Of a stretch of 24,232 nucleotides of DNA, positions 11,395 through 21,173 are shown one piece after another. Position numbers and translations under genes: made by a program. The notes beneath the pieces are model-generated. The model made no database searches. It was not told where the DNA came from and saw only the letters and a list, made by a program, of their open reading frames with translations. Source of the stretch: a virus; the IMG/VR virus record IMGVR_UViG_3300028559_000187, positions 1 to 24,232 of that record; one strand, written 5' to 3'. Position 1 is the first letter of the stretch, and each line of letters starts with the position of its first letter.

Positions 11395-11906
11395 ACATAA
11401 GACTTTTTGATATACAAAATGGTAAAGTAACAGCAACAGAACATTGTTATACACTGAGTACTCTTAAACGACTTATGGAAGAATATCCCGATAGTTATAA
11501 CCAGGTTTATACTTACCTCTATTATAAAACTTGTCCGGATCCTCAGAATAATCCTTTCTTTAATGTTCCGGAAGAAGATAAAGAAGAGCTTATTTTATTA
11601 GAAGTTAATCCAGATTTTTCTGTTGAAGATGATTTAATTATTGAGGCTATAGCGTTTTGTAGTAAACTTTACGAAACTCCTACAGTTAGAGCTTACAATG
11701 GAATAAGAAGTATGTTAGATAGATTAGCAAAATATTTAGAAACTAGCGAAATTACTTCTGGGAGAGACGGTAATATTACAGCACTTCTCCGGGCGGCTAA
11801 AGATTTTCAGGATATACGACTATCTTTTAAAGGAGTTCTTAGAGATCTTGAAGAGGAACAAAAAACTCGTACTAGAGGTAATAGAGAAAAAGCTTATGAT
11901 CAATAA
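11391..11906 (+). CDS. Putative terminase small subunit, 171 aa
   Basis: Starts at the ATG at 11391, which overlaps the upstream stop (ATGA); an in-frame ATG at 11367 would be buried deeper in the neighbour. Residues 1-60 look like a mixed domain; residues about 75-165 are helical, with FCSKLYETPTVRAYNGIRSM, LLRAAKDFQDI and a charged end (LRDLEEEQKTRTRGNREK). The helical part and the place directly before the large terminase, overlapping it by one base (TAATG), suggest the small subunit that recognises viral DNA. No family match was certain. Confidence 0.7.
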   Translation: MNIRLFDIQNGKVTATEHCYTLSTLKRLMEEYPDSYNQVYTYLYYKTCPDPQNNPFFNVPEEDKEELILLEVNPDFSVEDDLIIEAIAFCSKLYETPTVRAYNGIRSMLDRLAKYLETSEITSGRDGNITALLRAAKDFQDIRLSFKGVLRDLEEEQKTRTRGNREKAYDQ

Positions 11907-14116
11907 TGGTATCTCCTAATAATGATGGTAATTTTATAACTGTACCAACCTGGGATAATGGTGAATGGTTAGAAACTGTATTTGAAACCAGAGATGAATT
12001 TAAAGAATTTGTACTTTCTGTGTTTAGAGAACCCGGTAAATATGAGTTTGATGAAACTTCAGTAATATTTAACGAACAAGCTCGGTTTTTTAATACTAAC
12101 CAATATTTCTGTGCAGCCCCTTATAAAAGTAAAGATTATAAGAAATACTGGGATGATCAAAAAAACAAATGTCGTAAAGGAGTTATTTTTAAAAATAACG
12201 ATAACGTTTGGTATTTGAGTAGAGATTATTATATGTGGTTAAATTTCTTACCTATTAATAATAAAGAATTAAGAAGATTTAGTTTTCCGGATGTAAGAGA
12301 TGCTCAGTATCACATGGCTATATACGAAATACTAGCCGAACTACATTATAAACACGCGGCTATTCTTAAGAAACGTCAGATAGCGTCTTCCTATTTTCAC
12401 ATGGCCAAATTAATCAATCAGATTTGGTTTGAAGAAACACCTATTTTAAAAATGGGTGCTAGTCTTAAAGATTATATTAACGAAAAAGGTTCTTGGAAAT
12501 TCTTAGACGAATATCGTAACTTCTTAGATCTTCATACCGCTTGGATTAGACCGATGAATCCTGGTAAAACTCTTATTTGGCAACAACAAATTGAAGAGAC
12601 TATTAATGGTCGTAAAACTAAAACCGGTTTAAAGGGAGTTCTTCAAGGTATGTCTTTTGAGAAAGATCCTACAAATGGTGTCGGTGGGCCGTGTACGTAT
12701 TTCTTTTACGAAGAGGGTGGTATCGCTCCTACTGCAGATTTAACTTACGGTTATATGAGACCAGCTATGAAATCCGGTATGATGACTACTGGATTATTTA
12801 TTATAGCAGGTTCTGTCGGTGATCTCAGTCAGTGTGGTCCTCTTAAAAAATTTATTCTAAATCCTGATATAAATGACATTTATTCTGTCGAGACGGATTT
12901 GATAAATAATAAAAGGACTTTTGGAAAATCAGGTTTGTTTATTCCGGAACAATGGTCCATGCCTCCTTACATAGATAAGTATGGAAACAGTCTTGTAGAA
13001 AAATCTTTAGAGGCACTTGACGAATATTTTGAGAAGTGTAAAGCTAATATGGATCCTAGAGATTATCAGTTAGAGATTTCTCAGCATCCAAGAACTATTG
13101 AAGAAGCATTTGCTAATCGTGAAGAATCTATTTTTCCTACTCACCTAATTAATCACCAGATTAAACTAATAGAAGATAAAGAATATTCTATACAGTATAT
13201 TGATTTAGTAAAAACACTGGAAGGTAAATTTGAATTTAAAAGTACTTTTAAGCTACCAATTAAAGATTTTCCGGTTGATAAAAAAATGATAGATAAATCA
13301 GGAGTAGTTGTTATTACAGAAAAACCTGATCCTAACGCTCCGTGGGGAACTTATTACGCTTCAATTGACCCGGTAGGAGAAGGTAAAACAACTACGAGTG
13401 AATCGTTATGTTCTATTTATATCTACAAGAATCCTGTTGAAGTAACTAAAATAGAAGGTGATGAAACCACGGTTTATGTAGAAAGAGATCGTATTGTTGC
13501 TTGGTGGTGTGGTAGATTTGATGATATCAATAAAACTCATGAACGTCTTGAACACATGATAGAAGCGTACAACGCTTGGACTATTGTAGAAAGTAACGTG
13601 TCGTTATTTATTCGACACATGATATTTCACAAAAAACAAAAATATCTTGTACCAAAAGATCAGATTACTTTTTTAAAAGATCTTGGTTCTAACAAAAATG
13701 TGTATCAAGAATACGGTTGGAAAAACACCGGCCAATTATTTAAAGCTCACATGTTATCTTACTTGATAGAGTTTATCAAAGAGACTATTGATGAAGAAAG
13801 TAAAACTGATGGGACTATCGTAAAGAAGTATTATGGTATAGAAAGAATACCTGATATAATGGCTATGAAAGAAATGTTAGCCTATGTCGATGGGTTAAAC
13901 GTGGACAGATTAGTTTCGTTAGCAGCTCTTATATCCTTTGCCAAGGTACAAATTTCATCCCTGGGTTATAAAAAGAGAATAGATCGTGTACAAACTACTA
14001 ACTTTGACAAGTCGAATAAAATGAGTAAATTATCTATAAGTCCATTTAGACATATAGGAGGTAAATCTCGTGGTTTAAATAGTATTAAAAGAAATCCATT
14101 TAAAAATATACGATAA
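11906..14116 (+). CDS. terL: Terminase large subunit, 736 aa
   Basis: Motor and nuclease that pump DNA into the empty head and cut it. ATPase: a degenerate Walker A, KKRQIASS (residues 155-162), and a Walker B CTYFFYEE ending in two acids (263-270). RNase H-like nuclease: SIDP with Asp488, TIVESN with Glu562, and NVDRLVSLAAL with Asp667. The length is typical for crAss-like phages. Charged C-terminus (KKRID, NPFKNIR). It overlaps both the putative small subunit and the portal gene by TAATG, so the three are co-translated. Confidence 0.93.
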   Translation: MVSPNNDGNFITVPTWDNGEWLETVFETRDEFKEFVLSVFREPGKYEFDETSVIFNEQARFFNTNQYFCAAPYKSKDYKKYWDDQKNKCRKGVIFKNNDNVWYLSRDYYMWLNFLPINNKELRRFSFPDVRDAQYHMAIYEILAELHYKHAAILKKRQIASSYFHMAKLINQIWFEETPILKMGASLKDYINEKGSWKFLDEYRNFLDLHTAWIRPMNPGKTLIWQQQIEETINGRKTKTGLKGVLQGMSFEKDPTNGVGGPCTYFFYEEGGIAPTADLTYGYMRPAMKSGMMTTGLFIIAGSVGDLSQCGPLKKFILNPDINDIYSVETDLINNKRTFGKSGLFIPEQWSMPPYIDKYGNSLVEKSLEALDEYFEKCKANMDPRDYQLEISQHPRTIEEAFANREESIFPTHLINHQIKLIEDKEYSIQYIDLVKTLEGKFEFKSTFKLPIKDFPVDKKMIDKSGVVVITEKPDPNAPWGTYYASIDPVGEGKTTTSESLCSIYIYKNPVEVTKIEGDETTVYVERDRIVAWWCGRFDDINKTHERLEHMIEAYNAWTIVESNVSLFIRHMIFHKKQKYLVPKDQITFLKDLGSNKNVYQEYGWKNTGQLFKAHMLSYLIEFIKETIDEESKTDGTIVKKYYGIERIPDIMAMKEMLAYVDGLNVDRLVSLAALISFAKVQISSLGYKKRIDRVQTTNFDKSNKMSKLSISPFRHIGGKSRGLNSIKRNPFKNIR

Positions 14117-16881
14117 TGCAAATATATAACGCGTTACAGTTAAAGAAAGGTGCTAAAGTAGATTATAATAGAATGAGTAGTATTACTCAACCTATACAGT
14201 TTTTGTCTTCTAAAGATAAAGACGATGAATGGTGTGCCTGGAATATGGATTGGTTAGAGTGGATGGGAATACGTCAGGTACGTAAGAACGCTACTAGACT
14301 TATGAAAAATTACAAACTCGCTAAAGGTCAAATTGACAAGTCTGATTATATAGTAGAGAATGATAACGAATACTTAGATTTAGTAGAAACTCTTTCTTCC
14401 GGTAACGAGTCTTCAGTGTTAGAATTAAAATTTTATCCTATAATTCCTAACATTATTAATGTATTAACCAGTGAGTTTGCTAAGAGAAATACTATGATAC
14501 AGTTTACTGCTGTAGATGATTACTCTTATAACGAATTAATGGAGAAGAAAAGAGCTGATATAGAAAACTATCTTGTACAAATTGCTGAAGAAAAAATGAT
14601 GATTGGGATGTTAGAACAGGGTTTAGATCCTGAAGATCCTCAAGTACAAGAGTACATGGAGAAGCAGATGTCCAGAGAAAATCTTAAAACTTTACCTGAA
14701 ATACAAGATTTCTATACTAAGAGTTATAAAAGTATTGCTGAACAGTGGGCTACTAAACAAATGAAAATAGATGATCAGAGATTTAGTATGGAAGAACTTG
14801 AAGAGCGAGCGTTTAGAGATATGTTGATTACTGACCGAGAGTTCTGGCATTTTAGAATGGGAGAAGACGATTATGAAATAGAACTATGGAATCCGGTTTT
14901 AACTTTTTATCACAAGTCTCCGGAGGTACGTTATATATCTCAAAGTAACTATGTAGGTAAGCTAGATATTATGACTATACCGGATGTTCTTGATAAGTAT
15001 GGCTGGTTAATGACACAAGAACAACAAGAATCTTTAGAGTCGCTATACCCGGTAAGATCTGCAGGATATAATATTGGAGGTTTACAAAACGATGGTTCTT
15101 TTTACGATCCTACTAAATCTCATGAATGGAATACCAACAGACCTTCGTTGGAATATCGTCAGCTAACTTCTATGTTAGAAAATAGTTTTAACGATAATGA
15201 TGTGGTTGGTTTAATAACCAGTCAATCTGAAGATGGTGGGGATCTTAATATGGCTACCATGTTAAGGGTTACTACTTGCTACTGGAAGTCTCAGCGTAAA
15301 GTAGGACATCTTACTAAAATAACAGAAGCTGGTGAAGTAATAAATGAAGTAATTGGTGAAAATTATAAGATTACTGATAAACCTGTTTATAATACAACAC
15401 TGTTCAAAAATAAGACAAAAGATAATTTAATTTTTGGTGAACATATTGATTGGATATGGATTAACCAAAGCTACGGTGGTGTAAAAATAGGTCCGAATCG
15501 ACCTACTTATTGGGGTATGAATAATACCGGTGGTATAAATCCTATTTATATTGGGATCAATCAAAACCAACTAGGACCTTTGAAATATCAGTTTAAAGGT
15601 GATAATACATTATATGGTTGTTTAATTCCAGTAGAAGGTTCTGTATTTTCTGATAGAAATACGAAGTCTACTTCATTAGTAGATCTTACAAAACCTTTTC
15701 AAATTGGATACAATATTGTAAATAATCAGATCGCTGACATTCTAGTAGACGAGCTTGGTACCGTGGTATTATTAGATCAAAACTCTTTACCTAAACATTC
15801 TCTTGGAGAAGATTGGGGTAAAGGTAACTACGCCAACGCTTATGTTGCGATGAAGAATTTCCAGATTTTACCATTAGATACATCTATTACTAATACTGAA
15901 AACGCGCTAAACTTTCAACATTTCCAAACTCTTAATCTAGAACAAACTAATCGTTTGATGTCTAGAATACAGTTGGCTAATTATTTTAAGTTGCAGTGTA
16001 TGGAGATAGTAGGAGTTACTCCGCAGCGTATGGGTCAACAAATCGGTCAGACTGATACAGCTAGGGGTATAGAACAAGCCGTAGCCGGTTCTTACGCTCA
16101 GACAGAAAATTATTTTATACAACACTCGGATTACCTTATGCCCAGGGTCCATAGAATGAGAACAGACCTTGCTCAGTATTACGCTAGTACAAAACCTTCT
16201 TTAAGAATGCAGTATAGTACTAGTAACGATGAAAGAGTTATGATGGAGTTAAACGGTAACGATTTATTACTCAGAGATATAAATGTTTTCGCTACCACTA
16301 AAGCTAACCATAGAGCTATTTTAGAAAAACTAAAATTAATAGCTGAAAGTAATAATACTACAGGGGCCACTATATATGATTTAGGTAATATTGTTCAATC
16401 TCAATCTTTAGGAGAATTGAATACGGTTCTTAAAAAACTAGATGATAAGCTTCAACAAGCTAAACAACAAGAGATGCAACAACAACAACAAATGTTGGAG
16501 CAAGAACTACAATCTAGAACTCAAGAAGCTCAGTTAGAAAGAGATTATACAAGTTTAGAAAAAGAAAAAGATCGTAGAAAAGATATCTTGATAGCTGAGA
16601 TTAGAGCAGCCGGTATGGGATCAATGGTCGATTTAGATAAGAATCAACAATCTGATTTTCAAGATTACATGACGGATATGAGAAAGTCTCAAGAATTTGT
16701 TGATACAATGAGTTTTAATAGAGAAAAAGAAACAACTAAATCTCAATTATCTCGGGACAAATTAAGTATAGAAAGAGAAAAAATAAACGCTCAAAAAGAT
16801 ATAGCTAATAAACAACTAGAAATTGCCCGTACTAACAAAAATAAGTACGATGTAAAACAAAAAGATAAACCTAAAAAATAG
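14116..16881 (+). CDS. Portal protein, 921 aa
   Basis: Forms the ring at one corner of the head through which DNA enters and leaves. Identified by its place directly after terL, its size and features such as VTPQRMGQQIGQTDTARGIEQAV, a portal-like stretch at about residues 634-656. The last 170 residues are unusual: a Gln-rich run (QQAKQQEMQQQQQMLEQELQ), a long charged coiled coil and a Lys-rich tail, which may reach into the head or hold scaffolding. The family assignment is from context and resemblance to crAss-like portals. Confidence 0.85.
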   Translation: MQIYNALQLKKGAKVDYNRMSSITQPIQFLSSKDKDDEWCAWNMDWLEWMGIRQVRKNATRLMKNYKLAKGQIDKSDYIVENDNEYLDLVETLSSGNESSVLELKFYPIIPNIINVLTSEFAKRNTMIQFTAVDDYSYNELMEKKRADIENYLVQIAEEKMMIGMLEQGLDPEDPQVQEYMEKQMSRENLKTLPEIQDFYTKSYKSIAEQWATKQMKIDDQRFSMEELEERAFRDMLITDREFWHFRMGEDDYEIELWNPVLTFYHKSPEVRYISQSNYVGKLDIMTIPDVLDKYGWLMTQEQQESLESLYPVRSAGYNIGGLQNDGSFYDPTKSHEWNTNRPSLEYRQLTSMLENSFNDNDVVGLITSQSEDGGDLNMATMLRVTTCYWKSQRKVGHLTKITEAGEVINEVIGENYKITDKPVYNTTLFKNKTKDNLIFGEHIDWIWINQSYGGVKIGPNRPTYWGMNNTGGINPIYIGINQNQLGPLKYQFKGDNTLYGCLIPVEGSVFSDRNTKSTSLVDLTKPFQIGYNIVNNQIADILVDELGTVVLLDQNSLPKHSLGEDWGKGNYANAYVAMKNFQILPLDTSITNTENALNFQHFQTLNLEQTNRLMSRIQLANYFKLQCMEIVGVTPQRMGQQIGQTDTARGIEQAVAGSYAQTENYFIQHSDYLMPRVHRMRTDLAQYYASTKPSLRMQYSTSNDERVMMELNGNDLLLRDINVFATTKANHRAILEKLKLIAESNNTTGATIYDLGNIVQSQSLGELNTVLKKLDDKLQQAKQQEMQQQQQMLEQELQSRTQEAQLERDYTSLEKEKDRRKDILIAEIRAAGMGSMVDLDKNQQSDFQDYMTDMRKSQEFVDTMSFNREKETTKSQLSRDKLSIEREKINAQKDIANKQLEIARTNKNKYDVKQKDKPKK

Positions 16882-16949
16882 TTAGCGTTATAGTGCAGTA
16901 AATTAGATATGTTAAATATTCAAAAGCAACTTTTTTATGTTTAAGTTTA

Positions 16950-16957
16950 TATTTTTG
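16950..16957 (+). promoter_or_regulatory. Weak promoter candidate before the capsid genes
   Basis: TATTTTTG fits the Bacteroidota -7 box TANNTTTG exactly and lies 38 bases before the ATG at 16995, in the only gap over 100 bases between portal and capsid genes. No TTTG box is found at the proper distance upstream. Confidence 0.3.
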
Positions 16958-16994
16958 AGTATATTATTAATGTCAAAGAAATAAAACCAACCTT

Positions 16995-18218
16995 ATGACG
17001 CAAATTAAAGAAAGTACCCAAGTATTAGAAGAAGATCTAAATCTTCAAAATCTTTTTGGAACATCGACAGAAGGATTGATTAATACTGAACCAGAGAAAG
17101 AAAAAATGTTTCAAGCCCCTGGTAAAGATGAAAAAGAGTTCCTTGACAACCCTGATCTAAAAGATAAAAAACAGGTAACTGAAGAAAAGAAAGTAGAAAC
17201 TGTAATTTCGGCAGAAGAAATAGATGATACTTTATCGGTAGAACAAGAAGAAGAATTAAAAGATAAAGGGGGTAGACCAAAAGTATCTAAAGATCTTATG
17301 GTATCAACCCTTAATAAACTTTTTGAAAAAGGTTCATTAGTACCTTTTGAAGATGATAAACCTTTAGAAGATTATAGTCAAGAAGATCTTGAAGAACTTA
17401 TTGAAGCTAATCTTCATAACCAGGAAAGTAATCTTAGAGGAAAAACGACTAAAGAGTTTTTTGAAGCTCTTCCTCCAGAGATGCAGTACGCGGCTAAATA
17501 TATAGCCGATGGTGGTAATGATTTAAAATCTTTGTTTAGAGTTCTTTCTCATGTAGAAGAAGTTAAAGAACTAGATCCTTCTACTGATAGTGAAACGATA
17601 ATTTTTAAATATTTGTCAGCTACTACTAAGTTTAATAACGAAGAGATAGAAGAACAAATCCAGCTTTGGAAAGACCAAAACGTTCTTGAACAAAAAGCCG
17701 GTAATTTTAAACCAAAACTTGATGAATTAACTGAGCAAGAAGTAACTAAAAAGTTAAAACAACAAGAAGTTTTAAAAAGAAAACAAGAAGAACAGGCTGA
17801 GATATATATCGAAAACGTATATAATGCTTTGGCCCCTGGTGATTTGAATGGTATAAAACTAGATAAAAAAGTTCAAAACATTCTTTATACCGGTTTAGTA
17901 AACATGAATTATCCTTCAGTAACCGGTAACCAGACTAGTCTTTTAGGTCATTTACTTGAAAAGTATCAGTTCGTAGAACCTAACCACGCTTTAGTAGCTG
18001 AAGCTTTATACCTTTTAGCTGACCCTAAAGGTTATAGAGAAAAAGTTTTAAATCTTGGAGAAAAGATTGCGACTGAAAAAACTGTAAGAAGTTTGAAAAC
18101 AGAAGAAAGTCTTAAAAAAGGTGGTTCTGCTGTTATAACAAACGATGATGATAATAAACGTAATTTGAAAAAACAAACAATACAAAAACCATCAAAAAAC
18201 TTTTTTAGAAGAGATTAA
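16995..18218 (+). CDS. Putative scaffolding or capsid assembly protein, 407 aa
   Basis: Acidic, helical, charge-rich protein between portal and capsid. Residues 1-100 are disordered and Glu/Lys-rich; residues 100-200 look folded (DLMVSTLNKLFEKG, LRGKTTKEFFEALPPEMQYAAKYIADGG). A coiled coil spans about 235-275 (LTEQEVTKKLKQQEVLKRKQEEQ), and the C-terminus is basic (SKNFFRRD). Scaffolding proteins commonly have a long helical body and a basic C-terminal capsid-binding end, and the position fits. No protease motif was seen. This is inference from shape and order. Confidence 0.7.
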   Translation: MTQIKESTQVLEEDLNLQNLFGTSTEGLINTEPEKEKMFQAPGKDEKEFLDNPDLKDKKQVTEEKKVETVISAEEIDDTLSVEQEEELKDKGGRPKVSKDLMVSTLNKLFEKGSLVPFEDDKPLEDYSQEDLEELIEANLHNQESNLRGKTTKEFFEALPPEMQYAAKYIADGGNDLKSLFRVLSHVEEVKELDPSTDSETIIFKYLSATTKFNNEEIEEQIQLWKDQNVLEQKAGNFKPKLDELTEQEVTKKLKQQEVLKRKQEEQAEIYIENVYNALAPGDLNGIKLDKKVQNILYTGLVNMNYPSVTGNQTSLLGHLLEKYQFVEPNHALVAEALYLLADPKGYREKVLNLGEKIATEKTVRSLKTEESLKKGGSAVITNDDDNKRNLKKQTIQKPSKNFFRRD

Positions 18219-18250
18219 CATTAATTCACAATAAAAACAATTATTTAAAA

Positions 18251-19879
18251 ATGGCAACTCCAGTATTTAACAATGGTATTTTCCTACGCGACACGAACTA
18301 TCAAGCTTCGTCTCACGTAGATTCTTATCACTTGGTGAACATGCTTAAAGACGCTGAACCTATGGACATGGGCCCTGTAGATATATGGGCTATGACACAG
18401 AAGGTTGAGATGCCTCTTTATCAAATGTCATCATTTGGTGGAAAAAACGTTATCATGGTAGATAACGCTCGTGGTGAATATAAGTGGCAGACTCCTGTAT
18501 CTCAGGATCTACCTTATGTAATCGATGACGTAGAACCAGATAACACAAACAAAGGTATTGATGGTCAAACCTTTAAAATCAAATTATCTCGTAGAGAGTT
18601 TGGTAGTGGTGACATTATTACTTACGACAAGTACAATGGTCTTGAATTGTACATTACACCAACTGAAGATATTTTACCAGTATCTGACGGTTACATCTAC
18701 ACTGTTCAATTAGTGAACAATGATAACTTTAAATTCTTGGATAACAAGTATTTAGCTTCTGGTACTAAATTCTTCCGTAAAGGTTCTGCTCGTGGTGAGT
18801 ACGGTGAAAGATTTTCTGATATTATCACTAAATCTGGTTTCCGTGAATTTTACAACTACGTAGGTGGTGCTGAAGCTCACGTTCATTATTCTATCTCTAG
18901 TCGCGCAGACTTGATGATTAAAGGTGGTATGAAAGCTGATGGCGCAGTTCCTGTAACTGAAATCTGGAGAAATTTTGATAAATCTTTAGATCCGTCTATT
19001 AGTAAGATTGAAGATATCGTTGCTTTTAAGGGTAAAGATTATGTTAAAAAAGCTATGGCAAATGGTACATTAACTAGAACTTTCTTGACTTCTTTAGAAG
19101 CTGCTCACTTAACTAAAATTGCTACTGACATTGAGACTTACTTAATGTGGGGTCATGGTGGTAGAGTTAAACAAGATGGTCCGGATGATATCAGATTATC
19201 TGTAGGTCTTTGGAAACAATTAGATAACTCTTTTAAACGTGTTTATAACAAAATAAGTTTTAGCTTAGAGTTGTTCCGTTCTGAGATTTATAATTTCTAC
19301 AACGGTCGCGTTGAGTTTCAAGGTCCAGATCCTAAGAGACAACTTATCGTACAAACTGGTATGGGAGGTATGAAACTTATTAACGAATCAATCAAAAGAG
19401 AAGCTGCTAATTCAGGTCTTGTTATCCAGGCTGCTGCTAATAATGGTATTGGCGCTATCACTGGTCAAGGTATGGACTTGAATTTTGGATTTGCTTATAC
19501 TAGCTACGTTATTCCTTTCTTAGCAAATGTAAAATTTGTATTGAATCCGGCATTTGACAACGTTCATACTAACGATATTGAAAACCCATTGATCGATGGT
19601 TTCCCGTTAAGTTCTTATAACTACATTATTTTTGATGTTACTGATAACACTAATGATAACATTTACTTGTTAAAATTAGCTTGGGATAATCAATTGAAAT
19701 GGTGGTATCAAAATGGTACTATGGATTACATGGGTAAAACTCAAGGGTTTAACTCATCTGGTCAATTTAACGGTTACCGCGTGTATATGTCTCAAACATT
19801 CCCGGCTATTTGGGTAAAAGATCCAACTAAAGTGTTAAAGATTGTTATGAGAAACCCGATTACCGGTGGATCATTCTAG
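18251..19879 (+). CDS. Major capsid protein, 542 aa
   Basis: Shell protein of the head. Identified by size, position after portal and putative scaffold, and sequence character as in crAss-like capsid proteins: beta-rich with conserved-looking turns (GEYKWQTPVSQDLPYVIDD, GSGDIITYD, NPITGGSF at the end). Codon use differs from the neighbours, with many C-ending codons (TTC, AAC, ATC, TAC) and CGT for Arg, as expected for the most highly made protein. It has its own strong terminator right after the stop, which would keep capsid mRNA apart from the genes that follow. Confidence 0.85.
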   Translation: MATPVFNNGIFLRDTNYQASSHVDSYHLVNMLKDAEPMDMGPVDIWAMTQKVEMPLYQMSSFGGKNVIMVDNARGEYKWQTPVSQDLPYVIDDVEPDNTNKGIDGQTFKIKLSRREFGSGDIITYDKYNGLELYITPTEDILPVSDGYIYTVQLVNNDNFKFLDNKYLASGTKFFRKGSARGEYGERFSDIITKSGFREFYNYVGGAEAHVHYSISSRADLMIKGGMKADGAVPVTEIWRNFDKSLDPSISKIEDIVAFKGKDYVKKAMANGTLTRTFLTSLEAAHLTKIATDIETYLMWGHGGRVKQDGPDDIRLSVGLWKQLDNSFKRVYNKISFSLELFRSEIYNFYNGRVEFQGPDPKRQLIVQTGMGGMKLINESIKREAANSGLVIQAAANNGIGAITGQGMDLNFGFAYTSYVIPFLANVKFVLNPAFDNVHTNDIENPLIDGFPLSSYNYIIFDVTDNTNDNIYLLKLAWDNQLKWWYQNGTMDYMGKTQGFNSSGQFNGYRVYMSQTFPAIWVKDPTKVLKIVMRNPITGGSF

Positions 19880-19888
19880 TAAAAAAAA

Positions 19889-19917
19889 GAGGGCTGTGAA
19901 AACAGCTCTCTTATTAT
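19889..19917 (+). terminator. Strong intrinsic terminator after the capsid gene
   Basis: A 9-bp stem (GAGGGCTGT, 19889-19897 with 19902-19910, one G-U pair), a GAAA tetraloop and then TTATTATTAT. An A8 run before the stem would serve the opposite strand too. Confidence 0.88.
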
Positions 19918-19940
19918 TATAATCACTAAATTTTCAAACA

Positions 19941-20075
19941 ATGAAAACAAAAACTCCTACTAAAAAAGCTACAAAAACAGCTTCAGCTAAACCTTCAATG
20001 ATGTATGGCGGTTCTAAAAAAACAAGTAAAACCTCTATGATGAAAAAAGGTGGATCTATGAAAAAAGCTTGTTAA
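19941..20075 (+). CDS. Small basic Lys/Met/Gly-rich protein, 44 aa
   Basis: ATG at 19941 gives 44 codons. The product is a disordered, strongly basic peptide: a Lys/Thr/Ala-rich half, then MMYGGSKK, MMKKGGSMKK and a final Cys. Such peptides occur near head genes of many marine and gut phages and may travel with the DNA in the head. First of five small basic genes behind the capsid gene. The function is unknown. Confidence 0.7.
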   Translation: MKTKTPTKKATKTASAKPSMMYGGSKKTSKTSMMKKGGSMKKAC

Positions 20076-20084
20076 TAACTATTA

Positions 20085-20130
20085 AGCTGAGTAATATGCA
20101 CTTTGACGGGTTCGTATCCTGTACTCAGCT
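20085..20130 (+). ncRNA. tRNA-like minihelix (acceptor stem plus T-arm only)
   Basis: AGCTGAGT (20085-20092) pairs perfectly with ACTCAGCT (20123-20130). Directly before the 3' strand, with no gap, stands a T-arm-like hairpin: ACGGG (20106-20110), loop TTCGTAT, CCTGT (20118-20122). This is the coaxial acceptor/T-arm layout of a tRNA, but a 13-base linker replaces the D and anticodon arms. The loop has T where tRNAs have A58. No T-run follows. It lies in the 78-base gap before the 339-aa gene. It may be a decayed tRNA, an RNA processing signal or a packaging element. Confidence 0.5.
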
Positions 20131-20153
20131 CTTAAACCAACAATTATAAAACA

Positions 20154-21173
20154 ATGACTAGTACTTTAGAAAAACCAACAACTACAGTAGAAGTAAAAAA
20201 CACAATTACTGTAAAACCCTATGTAGATCGTGCAAAAGAAAACATGGGTCTTGAGAATTACAACATGGTTGTATTCGATGGAGTATACCAGGAAGAACAA
20301 CTCGCTTACGTTGAAAATAACGGAATAAGAAGATATCTTACTGGGTTAAACGAATTTGCTCCTGAAATTAAAACAATTGCGGATCCTGAAGAAAAAAAAG
20401 GTAAAATCTTAGAAATAAGAAGAACTGTGGCCCAGCTTGAAAAAGAATTATCGTCTAATATTATAGACGAAGATGATCCTCAGTTTTGGTCTAAAGTAAA
20501 ATTATTAAGACCTGATAATGATATTTTTTGGGGTAATATTACTATGAGATGTAGTAATAGTGAGATCCATTTGAATATTCATACAGAACCTATGGATCTT
20601 ATAAAACTTCATGCTATTGAAGCCGGTGGATTTTCGTTGATAGCTAAAAGTTTTGAATGGGCCCGTATGAGTAGTTTTCCTTATAAGTTTTATTTAGATA
20701 AATCTGTAGATACTATTTCTACTAAAACCGAAATCAAAAAATTACGTAATAAAGCTCTTGCTGAATTACAAAAATTATTTGATAAGAATACTAATAAGTT
20801 GTGGTTAGTAGCTAAAAGTATTGACGGAAACTCTGTTCAATATAAAAAGAATACACCTAACGATATTGTTTATGATAACATGGATAAGTATATAAACGGG
20901 GAAGGTATTGAAAAAAGTACTAAGAAAGCTCCTAAACAATTTATGGAAGCTGCCGCTTTAGATATGGAAACGTTAAAACTTAAAGCTATAGTTAACGATT
21001 CGTCTTATTACAAATACATCGCTCCAAAAGCTGATGGGGTTATATATCACTTATCGACTAATACAATTATCGGAAGAAATCCTTCAGAGTGTGTAGAGTT
21101 TTTAAAGAATCCTTTAAACGAAAAGATTCTTGAAGATTTGATGAAACGATTAGAAGTTCAATGGAATAAGTAA
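20154..21173 (+). CDS. Hypothetical head-region protein, 339 aa
   Basis: Family not recognised. Disordered Thr-rich start (residues 1-20), then a soluble domain with a helical stretch (IADPEEKKGKILEIRRTVAQLEKELSS) and a mixed part with many aromatic residues (PDNDIFWGNITM; EWARMSSFPYKFYLD). It ends in helices (KNPLNEKILEDLMKRLEVQ). Sits between the capsid gene and the small basic genes, sharing one base with the next ATG (TAATG). It may be a minor head or assembly protein; nothing more can be said. Confidence 0.75.
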   Translation: MTSTLEKPTTTVEVKNTITVKPYVDRAKENMGLENYNMVVFDGVYQEEQLAYVENNGIRRYLTGLNEFAPEIKTIADPEEKKGKILEIRRTVAQLEKELSSNIIDEDDPQFWSKVKLLRPDNDIFWGNITMRCSNSEIHLNIHTEPMDLIKLHAIEAGGFSLIAKSFEWARMSSFPYKFYLDKSVDTISTKTEIKKLRNKALAELQKLFDKNTNKLWLVAKSIDGNSVQYKKNTPNDIVYDNMDKYINGEGIEKSTKKAPKQFMEAAALDMETLKLKAIVNDSSYYKYIAPKADGVIYHLSTNTIIGRNPSECVEFLKNPLNEKILEDLMKRLEVQWNK

